A DNA stretch of 64,000 nt from Geothrix fermentans DSM 14018 (GCF_000428885.1 NZ_KE386810.1:456979-520978), one strand, 5' to 3'. Positions 48,973-57,613 are shown, numbered from the stretch's first letter. Made by a program: numbers and translations. Notes: generated by a model not told the origin, from the sequence alone.

Positions 48973-51779
48973 TAGGCCACCACCACCGAGGCGCAGCGGA
49001 CGCAGAGGGCCGCGTCCTCGCCCGTACCATGACCACCCTTGCGGTTCCAGCAGCGGGGGCACTTCTCCCCTGCGTGAGGAGTGACGGTGACGATGGGTCC
49101 GGCGGAGGCGCCAGGGTCTTCGATTCTGGCGATGGATGAAACCACAAGCAGATCATCCAGCGATTCGCCAATGCCGTCGAGCAGGTCCCACTCGGCCTGA
49201 TCCTTCAGTGCGATCGTCACTGCGGCATCCAGGCTGGTGCCAATGGTCTTCGCGGCGCGGTGAGGCTCCATGGCGGCCTGCACCGCCTCGCGGACCTCCC
49301 ACAGCTTGTCCCACGCTTTATCTTTTCCCTGCTCAGCGGCGGAGCCGCTGAGCAGGGGGAACCGCTGCTCGTGGACGCTGCCTTCGCAGCCCGGGATCTG
49401 CTCCCAGGCCTCGTCCGCAGTGAAGCTCATGACGGGCGCCAGCAGGGCGCAGAGGCCCTTGGCCAGCTCCGAGCAGGTGTAGCGGCAGCTGCGGCGCCGG
49501 GGCGAGTCCAGGGCATCGCAGTAGAGGCGGTCCTTGATGATCTCGAAGTAGCGGCCGGAGAGCTCCAGCTGGCAGAAGCCCAGCAGGGCCTGGGTGGCGC
49601 GGTGGAACTCGAAGCGGGTGTAGGCGTCCCGGACCTCCCGGGTCAGGCGGGCGAAGGCCGCCAGCACCCAGCGGTCCAGAGGCGCCAGCTCGCCTGCGGC
49701 CACGGCATCCCGGGCCGGATCGAAGTCCGCCAGGGCGCCCAGGAGGAAGCGCAGCGTGTTGCGGGTCTTGCGGTAGGCGTCGGCGCTGCGGTCGAGGATC
49801 TCCTTCGAGATGCGGATGTCCTCGCTGTAGTCGCTGCTGGCGGCCCACCAGCGCAGGATGTCGGCGCCCAGGGTCTTGAGGATCTCCTCAGGGGTGATGA
49901 CGTTGCCCAGGCTCTTGGACATCTTCTGTCCCTTGCCGTCCAGCACGAAGCCGTGGGTCACCACCTGCTTGTAGGGCTTGGTGCCGGTGGCCGCGAGGTT
50001 GAACAGCAGGGAGCTGTGGAACCAGCCCCGGTGCTGGTCCGAGCCCTCGAGGTAGATGAAGTCGCCGTAGTCGGCGCGCTTGAGCTCCGGATGGGATTCG
50101 CAGACCACGGAGGCGCTGACGCCGGAGTCGATCCAGACGTCGAGGATGTCCGTCTCCTTCTGGAAGACCGTGGACCCGCACTTGCACACACTCCCGGCGG
50201 GCAGGAGGGCCTCCACGGGCAGGCCGGCCCAGGCCTCGATGCCCCCCTGCTCGATGGCGGCGGCGGCGGTCTCGAAGATGCTGTCGGCCACCAGGGGCTC
50301 GCCGCAGGCCTCGCAGCGCAGCACGGTGATGGGTGTGCCCCAGGCACGCTGGCGGCTGATGCACCAGTCGGGGCGTCCCTCGATCATCGCGTGGATGCGG
50401 TTCTGGCCCTGGGCGGGCACCCACTGGGTCTGTTCCACGCCCTCGAGACCCAGTTCCCGCAGGCTGCGCCCCTTCCCGTTGAGCTCGGAGTCCATGGTGA
50501 TGAACCACTGCTCGGTGGCGCGGAAGAGGATGGGCGTCTTGGTGCGCCAGCAGTACGGATAGCTGTGGGTGAGCGTCTCCTCGTGGATGAGCCGCCCCTC
50601 CCGCCGCAGGCGGTCCACCACCAGGGGATTGCAGTCGAAGATGTTCTTCCCCTCCAGCTCGGGATCATTCACGGCGGGCAGGAACCTGCCGTCGGGCCCG
50701 ACCAGCTGGAGCAGGCCCAGGTGGTGGGCGAGGTTGAAGTCGTCCACGCCGTGGTCCGGAGCCGTGTGCACCAGGCCGGTGCCGGTGTCGGCGGTGACGT
50801 GCTCGCCCAGCAGCACCGGACTCGCACGGTCGATCCAGGGGTGGCGCGCCACCAGCGTCTGGAACTCCTTCCCCCTGCGGATCTCCACCGTGTGCAGCGG
50901 CATCCCGAGCTTCTTCGCGAAGTCCTCCCGGAGGGTCACGGCCACGAGGTAGTGGCGGCCGTCCGCCCGCACCACGGCGTATTCCAGGTCGGGATGCATG
51001 GCCACCGCCAGGTTGCTGGGCAGCGTCCAGGGCGTGGTGGTCCAGATGGGCAGGAAGAGGGGGACGGGCAGCTCCAGGCGCTTCGCCTCGGCGTCCGAGA
51101 CGGGGAAGGCCACGGTGATGGCCGGGCTGGTCTTGTCGGCGTACTCGACCTCGGCCTCGGCCAGGGCCGTGCGGGCGCCGTAGCTCCAGTGGACCACCTT
51201 CAGCTTGCGGGTAACCGAGCCGCTCTCGAAGAGCTTCGCCAGGTGCCGCACGGTCTCGGCTTCGTAGCGCGGGGCCATGGTCACATAGGGCTGCTCCCAG
51301 GCGCCGAGCACGCCCAGGCGCTGGAAGGCCGTGCGCTGGGTGTCGATCCACTTCTGGGCATAGGTGCGGCACCGGGCCAGGAACTCGGCGCGGGGCATCT
51401 CCCGGCGCTTGGGCCCCAGGTCCTTTTCGACGGCGTGCTCGATGGGCAGGCCGTGACAGTCCCACCCGGGCACGTAGGGCGATTCGTAGCCCTCCATCCA
51501 GCGGGACTTCACCACCACGTCCTTGAGGATCTTGTTGAGCGCGTGCCCCATGTGGATGGCGCCGTTGGCGTAGGGCGGGCCGTCATGGAGGATCTCGCGC
51601 CCCCTGCCCTTCCCGGCCGCGTTGTCGGCCTGCCGCTTGGCCTCAATGCGGGCGTACAGGCCCTCGGCCTTCCAGCGCTCCAGGCGCTTCGGCTCGCGCT
51701 GCGGCAGGTCCGCCTTCATCGGGAAAACGGTCTTCGGAAGGAAGACGGTGTACTTTTTGACCGGAGCCTGCTCGCTCAT
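48972..51779 (-). CDS. ileS: Isoleucyl-tRNA synthetase
   Basis: 935 aa from ATG 51779 (GAGGG upstream). Class I motifs: PYANGAIHMGHALNK (HIGH equivalent, HMGH), the editing domain in the middle, WCISRQRAWGTP, and GQKMSKSLGN (KMSKS). The C-terminal zinc finger CPRCWNRKGG with CVRC is present, as in E. coli-type IleRS. It charges tRNA-Ile. No T-box leader is seen upstream; the frame extends 5' into the mscL terminator region and was trimmed at the conserved start. Confidence 0.97.
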   Translation of the reverse strand: MSEQAPVKKYTVFLPKTVFPMKADLPQREPKRLERWKAEGLYARIEAKRQADNAAGKGRGREILHDGPPYANGAIHMGHALNKILKDVVVKSRWMEGYESPYVPGWDCHGLPIEHAVEKDLGPKRREMPRAEFLARCRTYAQKWIDTQRTAFQRLGVLGAWEQPYVTMAPRYEAETVRHLAKLFESGSVTRKLKVVHWSYGARTALAEAEVEYADKTSPAITVAFPVSDAEAKRLELPVPLFLPIWTTTPWTLPSNLAVAMHPDLEYAVVRADGRHYLVAVTLREDFAKKLGMPLHTVEIRRGKEFQTLVARHPWIDRASPVLLGEHVTADTGTGLVHTAPDHGVDDFNLAHHLGLLQLVGPDGRFLPAVNDPELEGKNIFDCNPLVVDRLRREGRLIHEETLTHSYPYCWRTKTPILFRATEQWFITMDSELNGKGRSLRELGLEGVEQTQWVPAQGQNRIHAMIEGRPDWCISRQRAWGTPITVLRCEACGEPLVADSIFETAAAAIEQGGIEAWAGLPVEALLPAGSVCKCGSTVFQKETDILDVWIDSGVSASVVCESHPELKRADYGDFIYLEGSDQHRGWFHSSLLFNLAATGTKPYKQVVTHGFVLDGKGQKMSKSLGNVITPEEILKTLGADILRWWAASSDYSEDIRISKEILDRSADAYRKTRNTLRFLLGALADFDPARDAVAAGELAPLDRWVLAAFARLTREVRDAYTRFEFHRATQALLGFCQLELSGRYFEIIKDRLYCDALDSPRRRSCRYTCSELAKGLCALLAPVMSFTADEAWEQIPGCEGSVHEQRFPLLSGSAAEQGKDKAWDKLWEVREAVQAAMEPHRAAKTIGTSLDAAVTIALKDQAEWDLLDGIGESLDDLLVVSSIARIEDPGASAGPIVTVTPHAGEKCPRCWNRKGGHGTGEDAALCVRCASVVVA

Positions 51780-51861
51780 CGGCGCCCTCGTGCGTCGGAG
51801 GGACGCACCCGAGCGCCCCTGAGGTTGAACCTCCAGTTCACCACGGAAGGCCTTGTGATCA

Positions 51862-51891
51862 CAAGGGAAAGGGCCCGGAAACCCGGGCCCT
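51862..51891 (-). terminator. Rho-independent terminator of mscL
   Basis: Read on the minus strand: 9-bp stem AGGGCCCGG with CCGGGCCCT around GTTT, then TTTCCCTTG. It starts 20 bp after the mscL stop. Confidence 0.8.
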
Positions 51892-51911
51892 CCCATGCGA
51901 TCGGTCCAGAC

Positions 51912-52301
51912 TCAGAGCTGGCTGGTGCAGTGCTTGCAGCGGGTGGCCTTGAGGGGCACCTGCTCCAGGCAGGCGGGGCACTCCTTGGTGGTGGGAGCGG
52001 CCGGAGCCTCTTCCTTCTTCATGAACCGGCCCAGGAACTTGATCAACACGAGGAAGACCACCAGGGCGATGATCAGGAAGTTGATGGTGGCGCCGAGCAC
52101 GGCCCCGATACGGAAGTTGCCGAGAACCCACTCCTCCCACTTGATGTTGGCGGGGAGCACGTAGCTCACCAGCGGCATGACCAGCCCGTCCACGAAGGCG
52201 GTGACGATCTTGCCGAAGGCGCCGCCCACGACCACGGCGATCGCCAGGTCGACCACGTTGCCCTTCATGATGAAGGCCTTGAACTCGTCTTTCAGGGACA
52301 T
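51912..52301 (-). CDS. mscL: Large-conductance mechanosensitive channel with C-terminal zinc ribbon
   Basis: 129 aa. The pore helix and TM1 are canonical (FIMKGNVVDLAIAVVVGGAFGKIV), with TM2 IGAVLGATINFLIIALVVFLVLI (split). After KKEEAPAAPT the usual cytoplasmic helical bundle is replaced by a short zinc-ribbon-like motif, CPACLEQVPLKATRCKHC (two CxxC pairs 12 apart). It protects against hypo-osmotic shock. The Cys pairs suggest metal binding or redox control of the cytoplasmic end (inference). Confidence 0.94.
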   Translation of the reverse strand: MSLKDEFKAFIMKGNVVDLAIAVVVGGAFGKIVTAFVDGLVMPLVSYVLPANIKWEEWVLGNFRIGAVLGATINFLIIALVVFLVLIKFLGRFMKKEEAPAAPTTKECPACLEQVPLKATRCKHCTSQL

Positions 52302-52324
52302 GGCACTCCTCGCAGGACAAGGTC

Positions 52325-52351
52325 GGGCGGGGACCGGAGCGATCCCCGCCC
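52325..52351 (-). terminator. Hairpin after the OmpA-family porin gene
   Basis: The 9-bp arms GGGCGGGGA and TCCCCGCCC surround a 9-nt loop, 8 bp past the stop on the minus strand. No strong T run. Confidence 0.6.
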
Positions 52352-52358
52352 TTCGTGG

Positions 52359-53447
52359 CTACTTCTTCGGAGCGGAGTCCACGGTGTCCGTCGTGATCTG
52401 GCGGACTTCGGCCTTGGCGTCCTTCACCTTCACGTCGATCTCGACGCGGCGGTTCTTGGCCTGGCCTTCCTTGGTCTTGTTGTCGGCGATGGGCTTATCG
52501 GGACCCACGCCCACCGTGCTGACCTTGGCGGCGGGAATGCCCGAATCCACCAGGACCTTGGCCACGGCGTCGGCCCGGCGCTTGGCCAGGGCCTTGTTCA
52601 CGGCCTTGCTGCCCGTGGAGGAGGTGTGACCGCTGACTTCCAGGGAGTACTCGCCCGGATAGGCCTTCAGGCTGTCGGCCACCTTGCGGATGGCGGCGGT
52701 GGCGTCGGGACCGAGGTCAGCCTTGCCGTTGGCGAAGTGCAGGACGGCCTCGTCGAGGACGATCTTCGCCGGGGGCGGCGGCACGGGCTTCACCACTTCC
52801 TTGGGCGGCTCGGGAGCCGGCGGCGGAGGCGGCGGCGGCGGAGGCGCCACGGGCTCGGGCTTCGGCTCGGGGGCCGGAGGCGGGGGAGGCGGCGGCGGAG
52901 CGGGAGCGGCCTTCCTGCCGCCGCCCCAGGTGTAGCCCAGGCCGAGGGTGGCCAGGTACTCGGTGCGGGCCTCGGGAAGCTCCACACGGACAGCCTTGGC
53001 GCTCAGGTCCATCATGAAGTGCTCGGCCAGCTTGCCCATCACGCCGAAGCCGCCGTGATAGTTGAAGCGGGTCGTGGCCTCACCCTTGCCGGAGTACGGG
53101 GACTCGACGTTGGTGCCGCCGATGCCCAGGGCCGCGTAGGGATACCAGTTCTCGGCGCCGGGACGGAAGTTGAAGAGGCCGGACGCCAGCAGGTGGGTCT
53201 GCTTGGCCGAACCGATGCCGAAGGGATTGGTGTCCAGCTGCAGATCGTTCTGGAGAGCCCGGAGATCGAGACCCCAGCGGTTGGTGTACCAGTGGCCCAC
53301 GCCAAGCCCGTAGTGCAGCTTGTCCTTGAGGTTGGCGTCATTCTCGAAAATCGTCTGGCCGACGTGGCCCATCACCCAAGCCTGGCCCTCCTGAGCGGAC
53401 AGGGTGAGCGCCGACCCCGCCAGCAGGAATAGGAGCGTTTTTTTCAT
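52359..53447 (-). CDS. OmpA-family outer membrane protein
   Basis: 362 aa from ATG 53447 (GGAGG upstream). Signal peptide 1-18 (AGSALTLSAQ), an N-terminal 8-stranded beta-barrel (about 20-175), a Pro-rich linker (about 180-228: runs of 8-9 Pro broken by APEPKPEP), and a C-terminal OmpA/MotB domain with HFANGKADLGPDA, VSGHTSSTGSKAVN, LAKRRADAV and NRRVEI, the peptidoglycan-binding Asp/Arg being present. It links outer membrane and cell wall. Likely abundant: it has a dedicated promoter and terminator. Confidence 0.94.
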   Translation of the reverse strand: MKKTLLFLLAGSALTLSAQEGQAWVMGHVGQTIFENDANLKDKLHYGLGVGHWYTNRWGLDLRALQNDLQLDTNPFGIGSAKQTHLLASGLFNFRPGAENWYPYAALGIGGTNVESPYSGKGEATTRFNYHGGFGVMGKLAEHFMMDLSAKAVRVELPEARTEYLATLGLGYTWGGGRKAAPAPPPPPPPPAPEPKPEPVAPPPPPPPPPAPEPPKEVVKPVPPPPAKIVLDEAVLHFANGKADLGPDATAAIRKVADSLKAYPGEYSLEVSGHTSSTGSKAVNKALAKRRADAVAKVLVDSGIPAAKVSTVGVGPDKPIADNKTKEGQAKNRRVEIDVKVKDAKAEVRQITTDTVDSAPKK

Positions 53448-53461
53448 GCAACCTCCAGTTA

Positions 53462-53512
53462 ATGTGATTCACATCACGCCACAAATTAGCGCTCAAACGC
53501 ACTTTCCATCAA
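53462..53512 (-). promoter_or_regulatory. Candidate promoter and overlapping palindromic operator of the OmpA-family gene
   Basis: On the minus strand: TTGATG (53512-53507), 18-bp spacer, TAATTT (53488-53483). A perfect palindrome ATGTGA-T-TCACAT (53462-53474) would lie just after the start of transcription and 15 nt upstream of the ATG. It resembles CRP/FNR-type half-sites, but the spacing is shorter, so the regulator is unknown. Confidence 0.5.
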
Positions 53513-53513
53513 C

Positions 53514-53539
53514 AAAAAATGGGGCGTAACCCCCTTTTT
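53514..53539. terminator. Bidirectional terminator
   Basis: GGGG and CCCC arms around CGTAA/TTACG, extended by A and T runs on both sides (six A before, five T after on the plus strand). It works in either direction, probably ending the biotin-carrier transcript coming from the right. Confidence 0.65.
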
Positions 53540-53705
53540 ATACCGCTTCTAGATCGAAAGTATGTCTCGCGCAACGATAGGAATTAATCGATTACCACAA
53601 CAGGCAATTTGAATATAAATAGGCCAAACTTGCCTTGAATTTCAAGCAAAGTTGGGGCAGTCGGCCTCGAATGCTGACTTTGGGTAGAACCACTCTTTGA
53701 AAAGC

Positions 53706-53821
53706 CTCAGCCCTCGGGCGCCACGGTGATGAGCGAAGCCCCCGTCTCCACGGTGGCGCCCTCCTGGACGTGCACGGTCCTCACGGTTCCCGTGGTGGTG
53801 GTCTTCAGCTCGTTCTGCATC
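53706..53821 (-). pseudogene. Duplicated 3' end of the biotin carboxyl carrier protein gene
   Basis: This 116-bp segment repeats 53860-53975 with one mismatch (VKT becomes VRT). It encodes the last 37 codons of the carrier protein in frame to the same stop, beginning at an internal Met just after the biotin-Lys site, so it cannot be biotinylated. A purine run (AAGAGG) sits directly before its ATG. It is a gene-tail remnant downstream of the intact gene, separated from it by a 38-bp palindromic unit. Confidence 0.9.
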
Positions 53822-53823
53822 CT

Positions 53824-53851
53824 CTTGGTATCGCCTGCGGCGATACGCAAG
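53824..53851. repeat. Palindromic unit between the two copies of the carrier-gene tail
   Basis: CTTGGTATCGCC (53824-53835) pairs with GGCGATACGCAAG (53839-53851) around TGC with one bulged base. It is bracketed by the 116-bp direct repeats. Confidence 0.8.
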
Positions 53852-53860
53852 ACCTCCCGC

Positions 53861-54382
53861 TCAGCCCTCGGGCGCCACGGTGATGAGCGAAGCCCCCGTC
53901 TCCACGGTGGCGCCCTCCTGGACGTGCACGGTCTTCACGGTTCCCGTGGTGGTGGTCTTCAGCTCGTTCTGCATCTTCATGGCCTCCATGACGAGGAGGG
54001 TCTGGCCTTCCTGGACGGTGTCGCCCGGGGCCACCAGGAGCTTCACGACCTTGCCGGGCATGGGGGCCGCCAGGACGCCGCCACCGGCACCCGCGGCGCC
54101 GCCTCCGGCCAGCAGGGCCCGCCGGGGATCCACCAGGGCGAACTCGTAGGCACCGTCGTAGAGCATCGCGCGATAGGCGTGGGTATCGGGGTCCGGGGAC
54201 TTGGCGCCGTCCAGCCGTACCTCCACGGAGCGTCCCTCCAGGAGGATCGAGTAGCAGCCTGGTTCCAGCTCGAGGATGTCGATGGAGTGGCTCTCGCCCT
54301 CCCAGATCAAGGTGGTGGCGCCGTCCTGGTGGAGCATCTCCACGTCGTGGGAGTCCTTGCCGATGAGAAGGGTGCGTTTCAT
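53861..54382 (-). CDS. Biotin carboxyl carrier protein of an acyl-CoA carboxylase
   Basis: 173 aa from ATG 54382 (GAGGAGC upstream). The N-terminal half is a small beta domain of the kind found in propionyl/acyl-CoA carboxylase carriers. A Gly/Ala linker (GGGAAGAGGG) precedes the C-terminal biotinyl domain: APMPGKVVKLLVAPGDTV, VMEAMKMQNEL with the biotinylated Lys, then VQEGATVETG. It shuttles carboxybiotin from the carboxylase to a carboxyltransferase, which is not in this window. 10 bp after accC. Confidence 0.92.
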   Translation of the reverse strand: MKRTLLIGKDSHDVEMLHQDGATTLIWEGESHSIDILELEPGCYSILLEGRSVEVRLDGAKSPDPDTHAYRAMLYDGAYEFALVDPRRALLAGGGAAGAGGGVLAAPMPGKVVKLLVAPGDTVQEGQTLLVMEAMKMQNELKTTTTGTVKTVHVQEGATVETGASLITVAPEG

Positions 54383-54392
54383 CTCGTGCTCC

Positions 54393-55886
54393 TCAGAACC
54401 GGTTGAACCGGCCCCACTGCTTCCAGGCATCCGCGGTTCCGCCGGCGCCCGCGGCGGGCTGGGCCGCCCGGCGCTGTTCGGTCTCCAGCTCGTGCAGCAG
54501 GGCTGCCGCCACGGCGAACTTCAGGTCGGGCCCCTGTTCCTTCTTCTTCCAGAAAGGCTTGTCGAGCATGCCCGTGTGGAGCGCACCCTCGCGGAAGGGC
54601 CCGTGCTCCATGAGCGCCTCGTGGAAGGCGATGTTGTGCCGGATGCCGCCGATGCGGTACTCGCCGAGGGCGGCGCGCATGCGCTCGATGGCTTCGAGGC
54701 GGGTCGGTCCCCAGGTGCTGAGCTTGCTGATCATGGGGTCGTAGAACATGGGCACGTCGGCGCCCTCGTACACGCCCCCGTCGTCGCGCACATTGCGGCC
54801 GCTGGGCGTGCGCAGGAACGTGATCTTCCCCGGGCTGGGCATGAAGTTCTTGTCGGGATCCTCGGCGTAGACGCGACACTCGATGGCCCAGCCGTTGAGG
54901 GGGATCTCCTCTTGGGTCATGGGCAGCTTCTCGCCCCGGGCCACGAGGATCTGCCACTTCACCAGGTCGAGGCCCGTGATCCACTCCGTGACGGGGTGCT
55001 CCACCTGGAGGCGTGTGTTCATCTCCAGGAAGTAGAAGTTGCGGTCCGCGTCCGCCAGGAACTCCACGGTGCCGGCGCCCACGTAGTTCACGGCCCGGGC
55101 CACCTTGAGGGCCGCCTCGCCCATGGCCTTGCGCATCTCCGGCGTGACGTGGGGACTGGGCGCCTCCTCGATCACCTTCTGGTGGCGGCGCTGCACGGAG
55201 CACTCGCGCTCGTGCAGGTAGACGTGGTTGCCGTGCTTGTCCGAGAACACCTGGATCTCGATGTGGCGTGGCTGGACGATGGCCTTCTCCACGTAGACCG
55301 AGTCGTCGCCGAAGCTGGAGAGGGCCTCGCCCCGGGCCCGGGCCAGGGAACTGGCGAACTCCTCAGGCTTGTGAACCAGGCGCATCCCCTTGCCGCCGCC
55401 GCCCATGGCGGCCTTGAGCATCACGGGGAAGCCGATCTTCTGGGCCGCAGCGAGCAGCTCGTCATCGGCCATGGTCTCCTGGATCCCCGGCACCACAGGA
55501 CAGCCCGCCGCGATGGCCACCTCACGGGCCGCGGTCTTGGAGCCCATGCTCACGATGCACTCAGGGCGCGGTCCGATGAAGGTGATACCCGCGGCCTCGA
55601 AGGCCTTCGCGGCCTCCGCGTTCTCCGACAGGAACCCATAGCCCGGATGGACCGCGTCGGCGCCGCTGCGCTTGCAGACATCCAGGATCTTCTCCAGCAC
55701 TAGGTAGCTCTCCCGGGCCGCGGCGGGGCCGATGAAGTAGGCCTCGTCCGCCATGCGCACATGGAGAGCGCCGCGGTCCGCCTCGGAGTAGACCGCCACG
55801 GTGGGAATCCCCATTTCCCGGCAAGTCCGGATGACGCGCACGGCGATCTCGCCCCTATTGGCAATGAGGATCTTGGTCACGGGCAT
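54393..55886 (-). CDS. Biotin carboxylase subunit of an acyl-CoA carboxylase
   Basis: 497 aa from ATG 55886; 45-50 residues longer than AccC of fatty-acid synthesis, with an Ala/Gln-rich tail. ILIANRGEIAVRVIRT at the start, ATP-grasp loop KAAMGGGGKGMRLV, HERECSVQRRHQKVIEEAPSP, FLEMNTRLQVEHPVTE (catalytic Glu/Arg), and the C-terminal barrel-sandwich. ATP-dependent carboxylation of biotin using bicarbonate. With the carrier gene it forms a two-gene unit typical of propionyl-/acetyl-CoA carboxylases whose transferase gene is elsewhere. Confidence 0.94.
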   Translation of the reverse strand: MPVTKILIANRGEIAVRVIRTCREMGIPTVAVYSEADRGALHVRMADEAYFIGPAAARESYLVLEKILDVCKRSGADAVHPGYGFLSENAEAAKAFEAAGITFIGPRPECIVSMGSKTAAREVAIAAGCPVVPGIQETMADDELLAAAQKIGFPVMLKAAMGGGGKGMRLVHKPEEFASSLARARGEALSSFGDDSVYVEKAIVQPRHIEIQVFSDKHGNHVYLHERECSVQRRHQKVIEEAPSPHVTPEMRKAMGEAALKVARAVNYVGAGTVEFLADADRNFYFLEMNTRLQVEHPVTEWITGLDLVKWQILVARGEKLPMTQEEIPLNGWAIECRVYAEDPDKNFMPSPGKITFLRTPSGRNVRDDGGVYEGADVPMFYDPMISKLSTWGPTRLEAIERMRAALGEYRIGGIRHNIAFHEALMEHGPFREGALHTGMLDKPFWKKKEQGPDLKFAVAAALLHELETEQRRAAQPAAGAGGTADAWKQWGRFNRF

Positions 55887-55914
55887 GGCTGGGCCTCGTC
55901 TTCGGGCATGATGG

Positions 55915-56364
55915 ATGGTGATGCGATCCCCCAGACTAGCAAACCCGCTGCTCGCCATCACGCTCGGACTCCTGACAGTCCACTGCGGGCGGAAGGGTGA
56001 CCCCATCCCGAGGCCCCGGGCGGCGGCCCAGGCCATGGAAGCCCGGCTGGAAGGGCTACGGAAGATCCGCCTCGTGCTGCCGTCCGCGGACGTGAACGGC
56101 GTTCCCCTGGCGGGCGTCGAATCCCTGCGGGTGATCTACCTTCCCCTGGGCCTCGCGAAGCCCAGCCCCGAGGACGTCTTCAGCCGGGGCGAGGTCGTGC
56201 TGGAGCGGCGGCGGCCAGATCTGGCCGGACCCGGCGAGACCCTCCTCCTCGATCTGAAGTCCCTTCAGCGCCCCCCCGGCTGGATCGTGGTGGTGGCCGT
56301 GCGCCTGGGCGAGGTGGCCGGGCGACCCAGCGACGTGCTGCCCTGGATGGACCCGGCGCTCTGA
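55915..56364 (+). CDS. Small LptM-like lipoprotein candidate
   Basis: 149 aa from ATG 55915 (or 55921). The N-terminus has a hydrophobic stretch ending LLTVHC, followed by GRKGDPIPRPR. The C-G-x-K-G-x-x-x-x-P pattern after the Cys is the hallmark of the LptM/YifL group of small outer-membrane lipoproteins, although His at -1 is unusual for a lipobox. The rest is a beta-rich domain of unknown function (fibronectin-like, tentative). Divergent from accC and tail to tail with coaBC (3 bp apart). Confidence 0.75.
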   Translation: MVMRSPRLANPLLAITLGLLTVHCGRKGDPIPRPRAAAQAMEARLEGLRKIRLVLPSADVNGVPLAGVESLRVIYLPLGLAKPSPEDVFSRGEVVLERRRPDLAGPGETLLLDLKSLQRPPGWIVVVAVRLGEVAGRPSDVLPWMDPAL

Positions 56365-56367
56365 GAA

Positions 56368-57576
56368 CTACCGTCCGCTGTCCAGGGATTCGAGCCTGCG
56401 GGCCCACCACTGGACCACGGCCCGCGCCAGCAGGTCCTTCGGAAGGGGGCCGAGAGAAGCCTGGGGCCCCTCGGCCGTGATGGGCGTCAGGGTGTTCGCC
56501 TGGGCGCCGAAGGCCCTGCCCCGCTGGACGTCGTTCACCAGGATGGCGTCCAGGCCCTTCTTCTGCAGCTTGGCGGCGGCATGGTCCAGATGCTTCTCGC
56601 TCTCCGCGGCGAAGCCCACCATCCACTGCCCTGGCCGCCGGGCCGCGGAGAGCGTGGCCAGGATGTCCGGCGTGCGCACCAGGGCCATGGTCTCGGGCCC
56701 CTCGCCCTTCTTCACCTTCTCGGCGGCATAGGTCTCCGGCCGCTGGTCGGCCACGGCGGCGGCTCCCACCAGGCCGTCGGCTGCGGCCCACCGCGACTGG
56801 CAGGCCGCCAGCATCTCCTGGGCGCTGCGGACGCGGACCGTCTCCACGCCCCAGGGCTCCGGCAGGTCGCCTCCCAGCACCAGCTGCACACGGGCGCCCG
56901 CGTCCCGGAAGGCCCGGGCCAGCTCGAGGCCCATGGTTCCGGTGCTCCGGTTGGTGAGGGTGCGGACAGGATCGAGGTCCTCCCGCGTGGGGCCCGCAGT
57001 GATGAGCACCCGCCGGCCGTCCAGGCTCCGGAGCTTGGGACTGCCATACATCAGGATGGCTTCGGCGATGGCCGGCACCTGGGCGAGCTTGCCCGAGCCT
57101 TCCTCCCCGCAGGCCAGGAGGCCGTCGTCGGGATCCACCACGGAGTGTCCGAAGGAGCGCAGCCTCTCCAGGTTGGCCTGGACGGCCGGATGCCCCCACA
57201 TGCCGGTGTTCATGGCCGGGGCCCAGAGGATGGGGGCCCGTGTGGCCAGCAGCACCGTCGTGAGCAGGTCCGTGGCCAGGCCGTTGGCGGCCTTCCCGAT
57301 GACATCGGCCGTGGCCGGCACCACGGCCACGAGGTCCGCCCAGCGGGCCAGCTCGATGTGCTCGATGCTCGGGTTGGCGCGCCACTCTCCCTGGTCCGGA
57401 TTGGCCCCGTAGCAGGGCTCGGCGGTCAGGCTGCTGAGGGTGAGGGGGGTGATGAACCGGGCCCCCGCCTCGGTGAGGATGCAGCGGACCCGATGACCGT
57501 CATTGGCCAGCAACCGGGCCAGATCAGCGGACTTGTAGGCGGCGATGCCGCCCGGGATGCCGAGGACGATCTGCAT
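56368..57576 (-). CDS. coaBC: Bifunctional phosphopantothenoylcysteine decarboxylase / phosphopantothenate-cysteine ligase
   Basis: 402 aa from ATG 57576 (CAGGAG upstream). The CoaC half (1-185) has GIPGGIAAYKSADLARLL, IEHIELARWADLVAVVPATADVIGK (split), the PAMNTGMW motif and a substrate-clamp Cys in DDGLLACGEEGSG. The CoaB half has ITAGPTREDLDPVRTLTNRSTGTMG (split), AAAVAD and the NDV motif near the end. It makes 4'-phosphopantetheine from phosphopantothenate in CoA synthesis. Divergent from rpoZ, a common pairing. Confidence 0.95.
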   Translation of the reverse strand: MQIVLGIPGGIAAYKSADLARLLANDGHRVRCILTEAGARFITPLTLSSLTAEPCYGANPDQGEWRANPSIEHIELARWADLVAVVPATADVIGKAANGLATDLLTTVLLATRAPILWAPAMNTGMWGHPAVQANLERLRSFGHSVVDPDDGLLACGEEGSGKLAQVPAIAEAILMYGSPKLRSLDGRRVLITAGPTREDLDPVRTLTNRSTGTMGLELARAFRDAGARVQLVLGGDLPEPWGVETVRVRSAQEMLAACQSRWAAADGLVGAAAVADQRPETYAAEKVKKGEGPETMALVRTPDILATLSAARRPGQWMVGFAAESEKHLDHAAAKLQKKGLDAILVNDVQRGRAFGAQANTLTPITAEGPQASLGPLPKDLLARAVVQWWARRLESLDSGR

Positions 57577-57613
57577 CGGGGCTCCTGGAACGCTCCATGC
57601 TACTCCATGCACG

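Noticed and set aside
51780-51861. T-box or other riboswitch before ileS
   Set aside because: The gap is short, contains the mscL terminator tail and a small palindrome, and lacks T-box core elements.
49260-53432. 1390-residue plus-strand open frame
   Set aside because: Antisense to ileS, mscL and the OmpA-family gene; composition is typical of a shadow frame.
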